DNA from: Lepiota brunneoincarnata
Taxonomy: Eukaryota; Basidiomycota; Agaricomycetes; Agaricales; Agaricaceae
Length of the DNA: 64,000 nt
Direction: 5' to 3'
NCBI GenBank assembly: GCA_023014365.1
Contig: JAEBUN010000018.1
Span: forward strand, 744,001-808,000
In this document: one piece after another, positions 45,810-55,429 of the stretch
Numbering within the stretch: position 1 is the first letter of the stretch
Layout of the letters: each line of letters opens with the position of its first letter
Notes under the pieces: generated by a model
The model's database searches: none
Told to the model about the DNA's origin: nothing
The model's input: the letters and a program-made list of their open reading frames with translations, nothing else
Made by a program: the position numbers and the translations under genes

Positions 45810-46280
45810 AGAATGTGCTTGGATAATCCAAATGCACATATGCAAGCAAGTTGAACCTCACGTACTTGGATAGTCCAAAGCATGCAGAGGACACAGGTTG
45901 TCAAGGCAAAATCGGGGCTGTTGCGATGAGTGGACATGAGCGAAAGACGAGAGTGGGTCACCATGGCTGTGACAAATAGAAGAGCAGGTCATGTCAATGT
46001 GACCAAGCGAGGTGAGCTATTGTGACCTACAAGAGCAGGTCACAATGGCTGTGAGAAAGTGAAGAAGAGCAGGTCATGACAACGTGACCAAGCAAGGAGC
46101 GAGTCATTGTGACCTATGAGAAGTGTCACAACATTGTGACAGCAAGAAACATTTGCCCCCACCAAACTGACCCTCCCCTCCTCAGTACCACAAGCCTCCT
46201 GTGCGTTGGATTATCCAGTCACAGGCTCACAACCACACAGCTATGGATCAGTTTAACTGGACATAGCCCAGAACAAGCCC
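45810..46280 (+). promoter_or_regulatory. Second copy of the GTCAC/GTGAC upstream module
   Basis: Contains GGATAATCCAAAT, GAGTGGGTCAC followed by CTGTGAC, and CAGTTTAACTGGA, in the same order as 10660-11011. Between 45955 and 46141 GTCAC/GTGAC-type pentamers occur about ten times in both orientations, in two similar blocks (AAGAGCAGGTCA...GTGACCAAGC). No 523-codon gene follows here, unlike the first copy. Confidence 0.45.
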
Positions 46281-46672
46281 TGAGCATGGTTGCGCATTGC
46301 TCACCCAAGACCAAGCAGCCACTCAACACCCCCACAACTCCAAGAAAACCCTGGCCCCTTGAAAGACCAGGACAAAACAATGTGTAGCAGTCTCATTTCC
46401 GCACACTATGACAGAATGTTTTTTTCCTTACATACCTGATATCTTTGTGAGGGCTGCACTACATACTCTTCACTATATAATCAACACTCACTCATATGCT
46501 ATGCAAATTCTAGATTTGCAATCATTTCTCAACAAATTACTGTGGGTGACCAAGGAACTGGTCCGCAAATGAGTCATACCCTTGGCGGGTAGTATTACAC
46601 TTGTGTTTGGTATGAAGTTCAGCTCCTGGTTTATCTACATTAACTGAGACAAATAGTATTAATTCCAGGCCC
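46281..46672. other. Spacer with no gene seen
   Basis: 392 nt; probably the 3' flank of the F-box gene on the minus strand. Confidence 0.3.
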
Positions 46673-48587
46673 CTAAGAAGGGTGGCATCTACTAATAAAC
46701 TTATGATACTTGCCACCGCTAACCACCTGCCTACCAGACCTCTCATGTGCTTCTGTAGTGATCCAGCCACCCTTGCCTATAAACAGAAGTTCTCTATATA
46801 CTTGTCCATAGCGAATGTTCATGAGTCCATTTAGCCTTTTAATGCTACTAACTTCCACTGCTCCCACCTCCTCGCCCTTCTCCACTTACCTAATGGTGTT
46901 TGCAGTGCCCACAATTTGGGGAGTATCTTGGCCAGTTCAGTAGTAAACTCAGCCTCAGCATTAACTGATGATCGGTAATGCCAACAGTCAAACTCCAAAT
47001 CTTCCAAACTCTGGAAATTCTGCAGGAGTTGTTTAACATAGTCCTGTGAGAGAGTCAGTTAGTAAAGGTGGATCGGCAGGGCAAAATATAGCTTACATAT
47101 GCCACAGGTTCAAAATCCTCCATAGCGAGAATGAATTTTGACATGCTGTCAACTTTTGGGCCTTTTGGCAGTGTACAGGAACATCTGAACTCCTCCAGGC
47201 TATAACAACAATGGTCAACCACCCAGTAAGGCAAATTCATCCTGAGCTTTACATCCTTCGTATGTTTATGTTGGATACCCTTTAGCACCAACATCACAGA
47301 TGAAACACCTTTGCAGAAATCGTGTGACCAGTAATCATTGGAGAACATGGGTAGAGAGAGCTTGAGTAGCTGAAGGTCCAAACTTTCTTCTGATACCCAG
47401 TACATGTTTGGTGTCACACAGAGCTCTTTGAGCAGGGGCGGTATTGTATTGACTTTGCCAATAGCTCCTACATCCCTGCCTCTCAGGAATGGATAATGGT
47501 TCCTCATGGTGATTGATGAGAGACAGAGATGATGGATAAACAGGGAAGATGGGATGGCAATGTGGTGGTTGCTGGTTAGATAGAGGCTTGTAAGGCTTGG
47601 TAAGCGAATCTGGTCCCAATCGAGAAAAGCCTTGTCATCATCACTATCATAGACCAGGTACAATATCTCTACCAAGGAATTGGCCAGTAGCGGAGATAAG
47701 ATGTAATGTAATACTTGACAGCCCCATATCCTGGACCCGATGGTCACAGAGCAAATCTGTGGATAAACCTCGATGACAGGTGGCACATCTGCAACCATCG
47801 AGGCAATCGGAGGTCTAATAAGTGGTTTACCGGTCCTGGAGGCACTGGTCAGTTTGATGTATCTTGTATTGGTGGCAACAGTGAGGAGCTTGGAGAAGCT
47901 AAGTGCTGTTTTTGGATTCTCTAACAACTCATCCTCATTGTTGTGGATCTTAACAGAGATGGTGAAAACCTGCGGAGCGTTGCAAATGATTGTGTAGATG
48001 CTTGGGGAGAATCTGAGTAGATTGAAGAGGTTGCAATTGAGGGCAGAGAGCTTAACTAGTGGATAAACTCACGAGAGGAAAGTGATGTCCAAGTCTGCAA
48101 CATCTCCGAGAAGGTTGAACTCCAAGTTACTAGCTCCTTTGCACAAGATGTGTCTTTTGATGATATGAGGGCAATACATGTAAATGACATTAGCAGTCAG
48201 GCTCTTATCATGCATGAATGCCAACGCCAACACAATGAGGTCTGGATCGTCAATATAGTTGAAAATCTCCAACTGAATCTCCGGAGGACATGATCCTATA
48301 TCCAGCCATGAGGTCTGCTGCGATTTCGTGGTCAGAACGGAACCTTCTGTGCTAATGTGAAACAGGTTACACACTACAGCAAAGACGCCTCTGTCTGAAT
48401 CAATGCCCAGATTACCACTGTTGGCTGGACTGATTTCCTGAAAACTCTGTAAGTCTCAGCTTTCCATTTTGGACCTGCTGCTCACAAGCTTCTGTTTCTT
48501 TTGAGCCTGTGGCCAGTGCAACTCCTCATGTTCCTCTTCTCTTTTACATTTGATGGTAGTCTCTGGCACCATCAAGATATGTTTCAT
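46673..48587 (-). CDS. F-box protein, five exons, complete (549 aa)
   Basis: Exons 48486-48587, 48073-48446, 47097-48012, 46890-47043 and 46673-46776 join in phase to 549 codons plus stop. The ATG at 48587 starts a lysine-rich segment containing KQKL. The F-box is in exon 2 (CPPEIQLEIFNYIDDPDLIV). Exon 3 has leucine-rich-like strands (LPSLTSLYLTSNH, LQLLKLSLPM, CYSLEEFRC), and exon 4 continues with FQSLEDLEFDCW. The first intron is only 39 nt, so that junction is the least sure. The role is that of an SCF ubiquitin-ligase adaptor with an unknown target. It differs strongly from the three paralogues at the window ends and shares the low CpG of its surroundings. Confidence 0.75.
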
Positions 48588-48605
48588 AACTCCCAGGCCC
48601 TGTAT

Positions 48606-49650
48606 GTTAGGGGAAGTAAGGCACCGGAACCAAGTTGATATTCAGGTGGCGATTACAATCGCCACCCACGCTATATATATACATAGTGGTCTGCGCACAG
48701 ACCGGGTGTTATGATCCGTGCTCCTTCTGTATCCGAGGATAACTGGAGACGGCCTTCAATCACTCTACAAGGTGTCCGAGACGGTTGGCCTTATAGAGCT
48801 TAGTGGATCGCGCTCAATGAGATAACAAGGGAAGACGCCAAGTTAAGGCAGAGAGGTAAACGACCGCTGTTAACAAGATTAAAGCTTGAGGCTTTAATCT
48901 CTACTTGTACAGGCCTTATATACCTATGAGGTGCTATATACTCGTTATAGGTTACTTGGCTGTTCTACTGGTCGTGCGCAGTCCTGACCATGATGCACAT
49001 CCTGGCTGATGGCATCCTAGCGTTATTTATATTACAATGAGTCAGTACTCTCGCTACTGCTGTGCGATGTTCCATCGCTTTCCTCTGACTCATAATCTTC
49101 TTCTCCCGATTGTATCTCCATGGAGTCCTCTCCGTTCTCGCTCTCCATTCTCTCAGTGCTTCCATCCGTATCGGAGGTTGGATCGGTTGATCCATGGTTA
49201 TCTTCTTCGTCCTCGGGGTATTCCAATATATCCTCCAAGGTCATCTCCATTCCTGCTTCTCTCGCCAGGTCCTGCATGGCGGTGTAATATTCCCCTTCCT
49301 CGTCTTCGTATTCTTGTGCCCATAATTGGTCTGTAGTCTCCTGTACCCATCTTGTAAAGTCGAACAATAGTTCTTGTTCCTCCCGGTCTGGACTGTTCAT
49401 AACACCGGGTAACCAGACACTACGATAGCTACCAGTAATAACGTACGCAAACAATAGACAAGCAACTAATAATAGAAGTCGCCCGCAGATCGGGCTCGGG
49501 GATGGGGGTGGCCGAAGGCTGAGACCGGGCTCGGGCATCGGGCATCGGCTAAGAAGGCCAAGCCCGGACGTCCAACCACAGGTCCCTAGAAGTACCTTGC
49601 ATAAGGGGGGGCGCAATGCAAAGCACACGACGCCAGTCCCCTTACACTGT
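48606..49650. repeat. CpG-rich pocket, possibly an old LTR of a third family
   Basis: The sequence around the solo LTR (48606-48706 and 49405-49650) is CpG-rich, unlike the DNA on either side. It begins TGTATGTTAGGGG and has a 10-bp-arm palindrome, GGTGGCGATT/AATCGCCACC (48645-48666). TATATATATA follows at 48672-48681, then a hairpin GGTCTG/CAGACC (48688-48703). This TATA-plus-hairpin order resembles the two known LTR families here. No end or target duplication was found. Confidence 0.35.
48707..49404 (-). repeat. Solo LTR of the element A/B family
   Basis: 698 bp, TGTTATGATCC to GTTCATAACA on the plus strand, with a perfect 5-bp duplication CCGGG at 48702-48706 and 49405-49409. No internal sequence is present, so it arose by LTR-LTR recombination of a former full element. 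Its coding part (complement of 49032-49404) retains the acidic tail frame. Confidence 0.92.
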
Positions 49651-50639
49651 AGGATCAGTGTGCAACCACAATGGAGTCATTATTGGAAGCCGCTTACCTC
49701 CTTTGCTATTCCTGTAGCGGTGGCAGCCAAGGAGGACAGATTGCCTAGGCATGGCGAACTGAGAAGTAAACAGTACATGTTGAGTTGATGTGATGGGGAA
49801 CGTAGACTTTTTTTCTAATCCCTTATATAGTTCCACCTTGCTCAATTTTCACCCATCTCATTGTACCCAGGCATTTTTATTGCAGCACAATTATCGTTTT
49901 ATCGCTCATTGTGCCCCTTCTCCTTGGTTTTTGTTGCTGTTGATTACCAATCATGGACCTTCTGTCCTGGTATATCAACATTCTCCTGCAATGAGTGAGC
50001 GGGTATTCATTTTCCTGTCAATGTAAGCACCGTTGCTCTCAAATTACTGCCTCTAACAAATAGACCTGCTCAGTTGCTATGAAGATCACTAAGTGTTTTA
50101 TATGAAATGGACATTGCTTTACTTGAAATAGGAGAAGTACATGTAATCATTCCACTAATTGGATGCTATCACGACACACAGACAACCATCATGAAGTAAC
50201 AATTCCAAGTCTCCACCCTCCAAAATGCTGTTGGAAAATGTGTGAAATGGGCAAAATGAGTGAGGTGCTATCACCTGGTATGTTTTGCCAACTTATTGAC
50301 TTTGTGACATGACCACTGTTGGACTCACCTGGATCTCCCCCTCCATGTAAGGGGGACCTGGTCGCTGTGTTGCGTCGGCTGAGCAGGGAGAAACCTTAGT
50401 GTTATTTCCGGACTTCTACCAAGTACATACCTGAGCAGGGAGAAACCTTAGAGAATTGAGTAAGGTTTCTCTGAGCTCACCTACACTACTTATACTACCT
50501 GCCGCAAGGTCCCAGTTGAGTAATCTACTCTACATAAATGGCCGTGAGGTATCAGGGATGCCTAAAGTAAGTATAGTTGGGAATGGGCTTGGGATAGGGT
50601 CATGCACACCAGTGAGGGTTTGTGTCTGCATTGGAGGGG
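49651..50639. other. CpG-poor spacer with no gene recognised
   Basis: No protein family is seen. A 21-bp direct repeat (CTGAGCAGGGAGAAACCTTAG) occurs at 50379-50399 and 50431-50451. Confidence 0.35.
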
Positions 50640-50870
50640 TGTAGGAGGGAATTCCAAGTACTGGGGTGTCGGGGGACGGATTTCCAGGCCCATGGGGGTG
50701 GTAAATTGGATTTCCGAGCATTGGGAGGCTGGAAATCAGATTTCCAAGTGTAGGAAGGCTAGAAATTGGATTTCCAAGCATTGGGAGTCTGGAAATTGGA
50801 TTTCCGAGTGCAGGAGGGCTGGGGATCAGATTTCCAAGTGCAGGAAGGCTGGGAATCAGAATTCTGAGTC
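50640..50870. repeat. 30-bp minisatellite
   Basis: Six to seven degenerate copies of a unit like GATTTCCAAGTGCAGGAAGG plus about 10 nt. The unit length is a multiple of three, so both strands show open frames with 10-residue repeats. These are a consequence of the repeat, and no gene is claimed. CpG is rare. Confidence 0.7.
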
Positions 50871-51036
50871 TGCAGTTGTGAGCAATGACCTGGAGTTCCC
50901 CTTACACCTACCCCCCCTTCAAGGTTGTGATGACTTGGCACAATGGTTGGATTGAGGGCACAGAAGGGGATTGAGCCAAATGCAAGACTCCTGATCTGTC
51001 TTGGAGCTCCTGGGTGTTGTTGATAGAATTCCATTA

Positions 51037-51438
51037 TGCAGTCAGGGGCATGGATGTTACCTGGGTTAGGGGTTCACTCTTGAGTAGCACGGCGTTCGTG
51101 GCAAGATGTCTATACAGACTTGGTCTTGTCCTACTAGGCGTGACTTAGAGACGACGGAGCACTATAGTCCAGCCGGTTTAAGGGCAAAGAGGTATAGGAG
51201 GCAAGAACTGTATAACACTAAGATAAGGATACAAGGTATTGTACTGTATCCTTATATACTTCTAAGTGTGGCTGTACTCCTACTATAATAGTCTGGACCA
51301 AGGTAACTATGAGTCAGAGATAAGAGACATGAGGCATATGGTAAGAATCGTCCTTCTGATGTACACTACTGATAGTTTCATAGTGACATGGGAAATGTAG
51401 CTAAAAATAACTGTCCTTCTGATGGAATTCTGATAACA
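51037..51438 (-). repeat. 3' LTR of element C
   Basis: 402 bp, the complement of the LTR at 39804-40208, with TG...CA ends. The TATA box and the following AAGGATACA/TGTATCCTT hairpin are conserved. Confidence 0.8.
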
Positions 51439-51475
51439 TTAGGTCCATTTCTAGAGTTGTTTTCCATACAACTCG

Positions 51476-52744
51476 TTAATTTTCTTCTTCCGGGTACTCG
51501 GCTAGGTAGTTTGGTTCATAATATTCGATCTGAGTTTGATCGGTGGAGTCTGGTCTAGGGGGAATGACTGGGGAGAAGGTGGGAGTGGGAGTTCTGCGGA
51601 GATCAAGTATAGTGGCAGTTTCTGGGGATGGGGGTTGTCCTGGGTAGAAGATGTTGTACAGTAGGCGTCTGAAGTGGGGACTCTCTATTCTTTCTTCTGG
51701 TGGAGTGGTTGGGTTTTCTTCAGAAGGAACCGCAGGGTTCTCCTGTGATATTTGATTCGGCCACGTCGTCGTAGCATTCCTCGTAGTAGTCGTCGTGAGT
51801 GAGGTCGATGTATCTATGATGAGTCGTGGGAGTGGTCGAGGGACGGGTTGTCGAATTTCTGGAGTAGGGGGCGTGTCGAGTCTTTCGACTTGGGCATTTG
51901 GTCCGTTTGTGGCGCGGTTGGAAGACAGCGCAATGGGGGCATCTATACTTGATGCAGTCGTATGAGTAATGCCCTGGGGCATATTGCTTGCATCCGAGGC
52001 AAGCGAATTGGGGGCAATCCATCGCCCAGTGTCCTGTGTGTCTGCATTGGATGCAGACTGATCTGTCGGTGGTTCGGGGGTTGGTTCGTGAGTGAACGGG
52101 ATTGGGGGAGTTCCGAACCGGGACGTTGTTACTGGTGATGGTGTGGGTGGCATCCTTGGTGGGGGTGAGAAGTCTGAAGGGATTTCTGATACTGGTGGGC
52201 TTTCTTCCCTTGTTGGGGACAGTGGTGATGATTGCGGCAGTGGTCGTTGTGGTAGTGGTGGGGACGGTTGTGGTGGGGGGCTGCAAGGTATGTATCTCAT
52301 CTCGTTTGGGTAGGTTCTTCGACACCTCGGACATGAGGCCCGATCTTGAGTGGAGAAGTTGCTCGAGTGATTCTGCCCAGGCACGTTGCGTATTGTACGC
52401 AGTAGCGAGAGCCTTAGTCTGTCGTACGTGGTGGGTATAGTCGTACCAGAGTTGTCGGTCGTATTCTGAAATTGAAGTGTGTTCCAATTTAGTTGTAAAG
52501 GCTCCGTCGGTGGCAGCCTCACGCAGATCTCCGTCAGAAGGGTGATCTGGTCCATATGATCGTACTCCAGCTGTATGGTATCTAAGGGAGGCGGCTGGGG
52601 CAGCTGTTGGTTCTGGGGTGTCGTTGGGGTCAGGGGTCTCGTCCCTGAGGGAGGTGTATGTTGCGGTGAAGGTGTGAGAGGGGGTGTAGGGAGACAGGGC
52701 CGGAACGGGAGTTGTTTGAAGTGTAGTATGTTCGACGCTTGCAT
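51476..52744 (-). CDS. Second 3' ORF of element C, overlapping ORF3 in +1 frame
   Basis: 422 codons, +1 relative to the zinc-knuckle ORF, as in element A. It contains YDHMDQITLLTEICVRLPP, then long Pro/Ser/Thr-rich sequence, then SPHFRRLLYNIFYPGQPPSP and an acidic end NYLAEYPEEEN just before the LTR. Unlike A/B it does not enter the LTR. Its last 81 codons, beyond the end of ORF3, are unique sequence and protein-like. No domain is known. Confidence 0.5.
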   Translation of the reverse strand: MQASNILHFKQLPFRPCLPTPPLTPSPQHTPPSGTRPLTPTTPQNQQLPQPPPLDTIQLEYDHMDQITLLTEICVRLPPTEPLQLNWNTLQFQNTTDNSGTTIPTTYDRLRLSLLRTIRNVPGQNHSSNFSTQDRASCPRCRRTYPNEMRYIPCSPPPQPSPPLPQRPLPQSSPLSPTREESPPVSEIPSDFSPPPRMPPTPSPVTTSRFGTPPIPFTHEPTPEPPTDQSASNADTQDTGRWIAPNSLASDASNMPQGITHTTASSIDAPIALSSNRATNGPNAQVERLDTPPTPEIRQPVPRPLPRLIIDTSTSLTTTTTRNATTTWPNQISQENPAVPSEENPTTPPEERIESPHFRRLLYNIFYPGQPPSPETATILDLRRTPTPTFSPVIPPRPDSTDQTQIEYYEPNYLAEYPEEEN

Positions 52745-52844
52745 TGTTTATGATGACGACAGAGGATGATGAGGAGGTTGGTGAAGGTGTTGTTGAAAAG
52801 GGGGGAGTAGTTTGGGGGCGAGTGAGGTCGAGGTTCATGGGCAT
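51720..52844 (-). CDS. ORF3 of element C: zinc-knuckle protein after pol
   Basis: 374 aa. The ATG at 52842-52844 lies one codon after the pol stop and in the same frame as pol, so stop readthrough or re-initiation could express it. It has a Ser/Thr-rich N-terminus, a middle part with YDRQLWYDYTHHVRQ, a Thr-rich spacer, then zinc knuckles: CIQCRHTGHWAMDC, CLGCKQYAPGHYSYDC and a third CPHC...RTKC. It ends VAESNITGEPCGSF. The APGHY knuckle and SNITGEP end match element A's ORF3. Confidence 0.7.
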   Translation of the reverse strand: MPMNLDLTRPQTTPPFSTTPSPTSSSSSVVIINNASVEHTTLQTTPVPALSPYTPSHTFTATYTSLRDETPDPNDTPEPTAAPAASLRYHTAGVRSYGPDHPSDGDLREAATDGAFTTKLEHTSISEYDRQLWYDYTHHVRQTKALATAYNTQRAWAESLEQLLHSRSGLMSEVSKNLPKRDEIHTLQPPTTTVPTTTTTTTAAIITTVPNKGRKPTSIRNPFRLLTPTKDATHTITSNNVPVRNSPNPVHSRTNPRTTDRSVCIQCRHTGHWAMDCPQFACLGCKQYAPGHYSYDCIKYRCPHCAVFQPRHKRTKCPSRKTRHAPYSRNSTTRPSTTPTTHHRYIDLTHDDYYEECYDDVAESNITGEPCGSF

Positions 52845-52847
52845 CTT

Positions 52848-55010
52848 TTAAGTACGTTTGGTGTGGGAGCGAAGTTGTCTTTGGTTGGTTCTGGTGGGTT
52901 CCTGTTCTTTCTGGAGGATTCCATGAGCTTCTTTATACTCGGTTAAGTATTCTTCGGCGTTTGTATGAAGTGTTTCATCGGTGATCCATTCGTTCTCCAT
53001 GTGGGAGTATCCTTTCCATTTGATGTAATATTGGAGTTTTCCACGGTGTTGGCGGTGATTTAGGATGGCTTCTATTTCGTATTCCTCTTCTTCATTGATG
53101 ATGTCTGGTGGTGGTGGAGTCGGATGAGATCCGTATGCTTCTGTTTCAGTGTATGGAGTTAGAAGGTTTCTGTGGAATATTGGATGTATCTTCCATTTGA
53201 TCGGAAGTTTTAGTTTGTAGGTGAGTGGCGATAAGACTTCTGTGATAAGGAAGGGTCCTAGTTGTTTTGGGGATATTTTGTTGGAAATGAAGGGAAGTTT
53301 GAGGTTCTTGGCTTCTAGCCATACTTTTTGACGTGTTTCAAGGGGTTTGACAGATCTTCTGGTTCTTTGTTTCATAATATCGGCGGAGAGTTGATGTGCC
53401 GCGTGTGCTTCTTTTCTGGCATCATCAAGGAGTCTGATGCGTTCGTCTACTGATGGAAAGTTCGATGTTTCCATTATTGTGGGTATCGGTGGAGGGTTGT
53501 ATCCCATGATTAGTTCAAATGGGGATTTCTGCCTTGAGGCATGTATTTTGGAGTTGTGTGCGAACTCAGCGATAGGGAGGGTTTCTGACCAGTCAAGGGG
53601 GTTTCTGGTGCAGTATATGGCAAGATAGGTTTTGATTTCCTGATTGTATCGTTTGGTAGAACCATCTGTCTGGGAGTGGTATGCAGTTGAGAATGCTTGT
53701 TGGATGTTTAGTCGTTTGGCTAGTTGTTGGAGGGAGTTGGCTGCGAATCTGGGGTCTCAATCTGATATGATTTTGTCGGGTAGTCCAAATCTGGTGAAGA
53801 CTTTTTCTATTAATAGTCGTCCGATGTTGTCGGCGTTTGATCGATCTGAGGTTGGGATGAAAATTACCCCCTTCGTAAGGCCGTGGTCCACCACGGATAA
53901 TATCGCATTGTGGCCAGCGCTAGGCGGTAGACCAGTGATAAGATCCCATGAGATCTGTGCAAATGGGCGTTTGGAAGATGCTGGTGGAATCGGTTGAGTT
54001 GGTGCGCGGTCCGGTCTGCATATGATTTTGTGTTGCTGGCACTCTGGACAGCCTTTGACGTAGTTCTTTATGAACGTTGACATTCCTGGCCAATATACTT
54101 CTTTCTTGGCGAGGCGGTATGTTTCTTGTTCTCCAGGGTGGCCACGTGTAGGGTGGTCGTGGTATTTTGCGATGACATCGCGTCTGAGTTGGAGGTCTTC
54201 TGGAATGATGACACGTTCTTGGAACGTGAGGAGTGGACCATTTGAGGTCGGAACTGTTCCGAAGTCCTTATCAGCAGTGTTAGGGTGGTTTTCTTTTAGG
54301 AGTTTGAACGCTTCGGTGGTTCTAGCATCGTATTTGGGTGATTCCGTGATTCTTTCTTGGAGTTCCATATCGACGGTGGCGATAAAGAGGTGTTCTGGGA
54401 GTATTGTGAATAGGTTTTGTTCTTCTATGTCAGTGGTGGCAACAAAGAGGTTGTTTGGAAGCATGGTGACGTCTTCGTTATCATTATCTTCATCAGGGAT
54501 GTGGTCTGGACGTCTTGATAGGGCGTCTGGTGCAGGGATTTTTGATCCTGGGACATGTTCTAATTTGAAGTTGTAGTCAGCGAGGGTCTGGACCCATCGT
54601 GCTTGTCTGCGATTGATTTTCTGGGGTTTACACCAGTATGTTAGGTTTTGGTGATCCGTTCTAATACGGACGGTGTGGGGACTGCCGAGGAGGTAATGGT
54701 GCCATTCTTCGAGGGCTCGGATAATTGCGAGGAGTTCCCTGTCGTAGATATTGTAGTTGCGTTCCGCTGGTCCGAACGTTTTTGAATAGAATGATATGGG
54801 TTTCCGTATTCCGTTGATGTCATGTTGATACAGGACAGCTCCTGATGCGAATTTAGAAGCATCGGCTTCTATTTCAAAGGGTTTTGTGGAGTCGGGCATG
54901 AGGAGTACTGGTTCCTTCAGGAATTCATTCTTGAGCGTTTCGAACGCTTTTTGTTGTTCTTCTTTCCATTCGAATTTGTTTGATTTGGAAAGGAGTTGGT
55001 TCAGGGGTTT
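52848..55010 (-). pseudogene. pol: Pol of element C, 3' part (RNase H, integrase, chromodomain)
   Basis: Starts within the RNase H region (FEIEADASKFASGAVLYQ, RTDHQNLTYW). The integrase zinc module follows (HDHPTRGHPGE, CPECQQ), then the core (SWDLITGLPP, IISD). A TGA at 53757-53759 replaces the Arg of DRDPRF-type motifs (C-to-T in CGA). The motif TDGQTERFN of element A reads TDGSTKRYN here: the catalytic Glu is Lys (AAA, complement of 53652-53654), a G-to-A change. The chromodomain YYIKWKGYSHMENEW is intact. Stop at 52848-52850. Confidence 0.88.
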
Positions 55011-55011
55011 G

Positions 55012-55429
55012 GTGTTAGATTATGTTTTGTTTTATTTATCTCACGCTCCTACAACAATTTGTTTAACTTTCAACCCCTGTGTGGACCAAACACATTAACT
55101 CACATCTCGCGTCTAATCACAATCTATGAGCCATTGCTGCCTAATGGGTATGCGCGCCCACTTGCCTTCGTCATAGTTTAAGAATTAGGCACCCGGACGA
55201 ATAAGGTTGTTCCTCTATAGCTGATTCACACAAACCAAAAAGAAATGGAGAGCTCGGTTCCAGCCTTTGCCGAATGAAGCCCCGAGCCCAAAATCATCAA
55301 GACGATTCAGATCACGTCTGCTGATGGAATATTTTCAAACACCGTATTGAAGAAGGAACAAAAGCATTAACATCGCACGCTTGATAGGCTATGTGCGCAG
55401 CGACAGATACCCGATCAGCGCAACAATGA
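55012..55429. other. Spacer with no gene seen
   Basis: About 420 nt between the break of element C and the F-box gene end; CpG content is normal again. Confidence 0.35.

Larger units (their letters stand above)
51037..55011 (-). mobile_element. Gypsy element C (chromovirus, second family), 5'-truncated
   Basis: Minus-strand element with its 3' LTR at 51037-51438. The internal part reaches up to the RNase H region of pol, where similarity stops abruptly at 55010/55011 in a KPLNQLL motif. 5' LTR, gag, protease and reverse transcriptase are missing. Pol carries one TGA and has lost the integrase glutamate, so it is dead. Its 3' ORF pair has the same design as that of elements A and B despite much sequence divergence. 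Confidence 0.88.

Noticed and set aside
50640..50870. CRISPR-like array
   Set aside because: Units are contiguous and degenerate with no unique spacers, in a eukaryotic genome.
50530..50955. Repeat-containing ORFs on both strands
   Set aside because: Products of the 30-bp minisatellite; no start context or flanking coding sequence.
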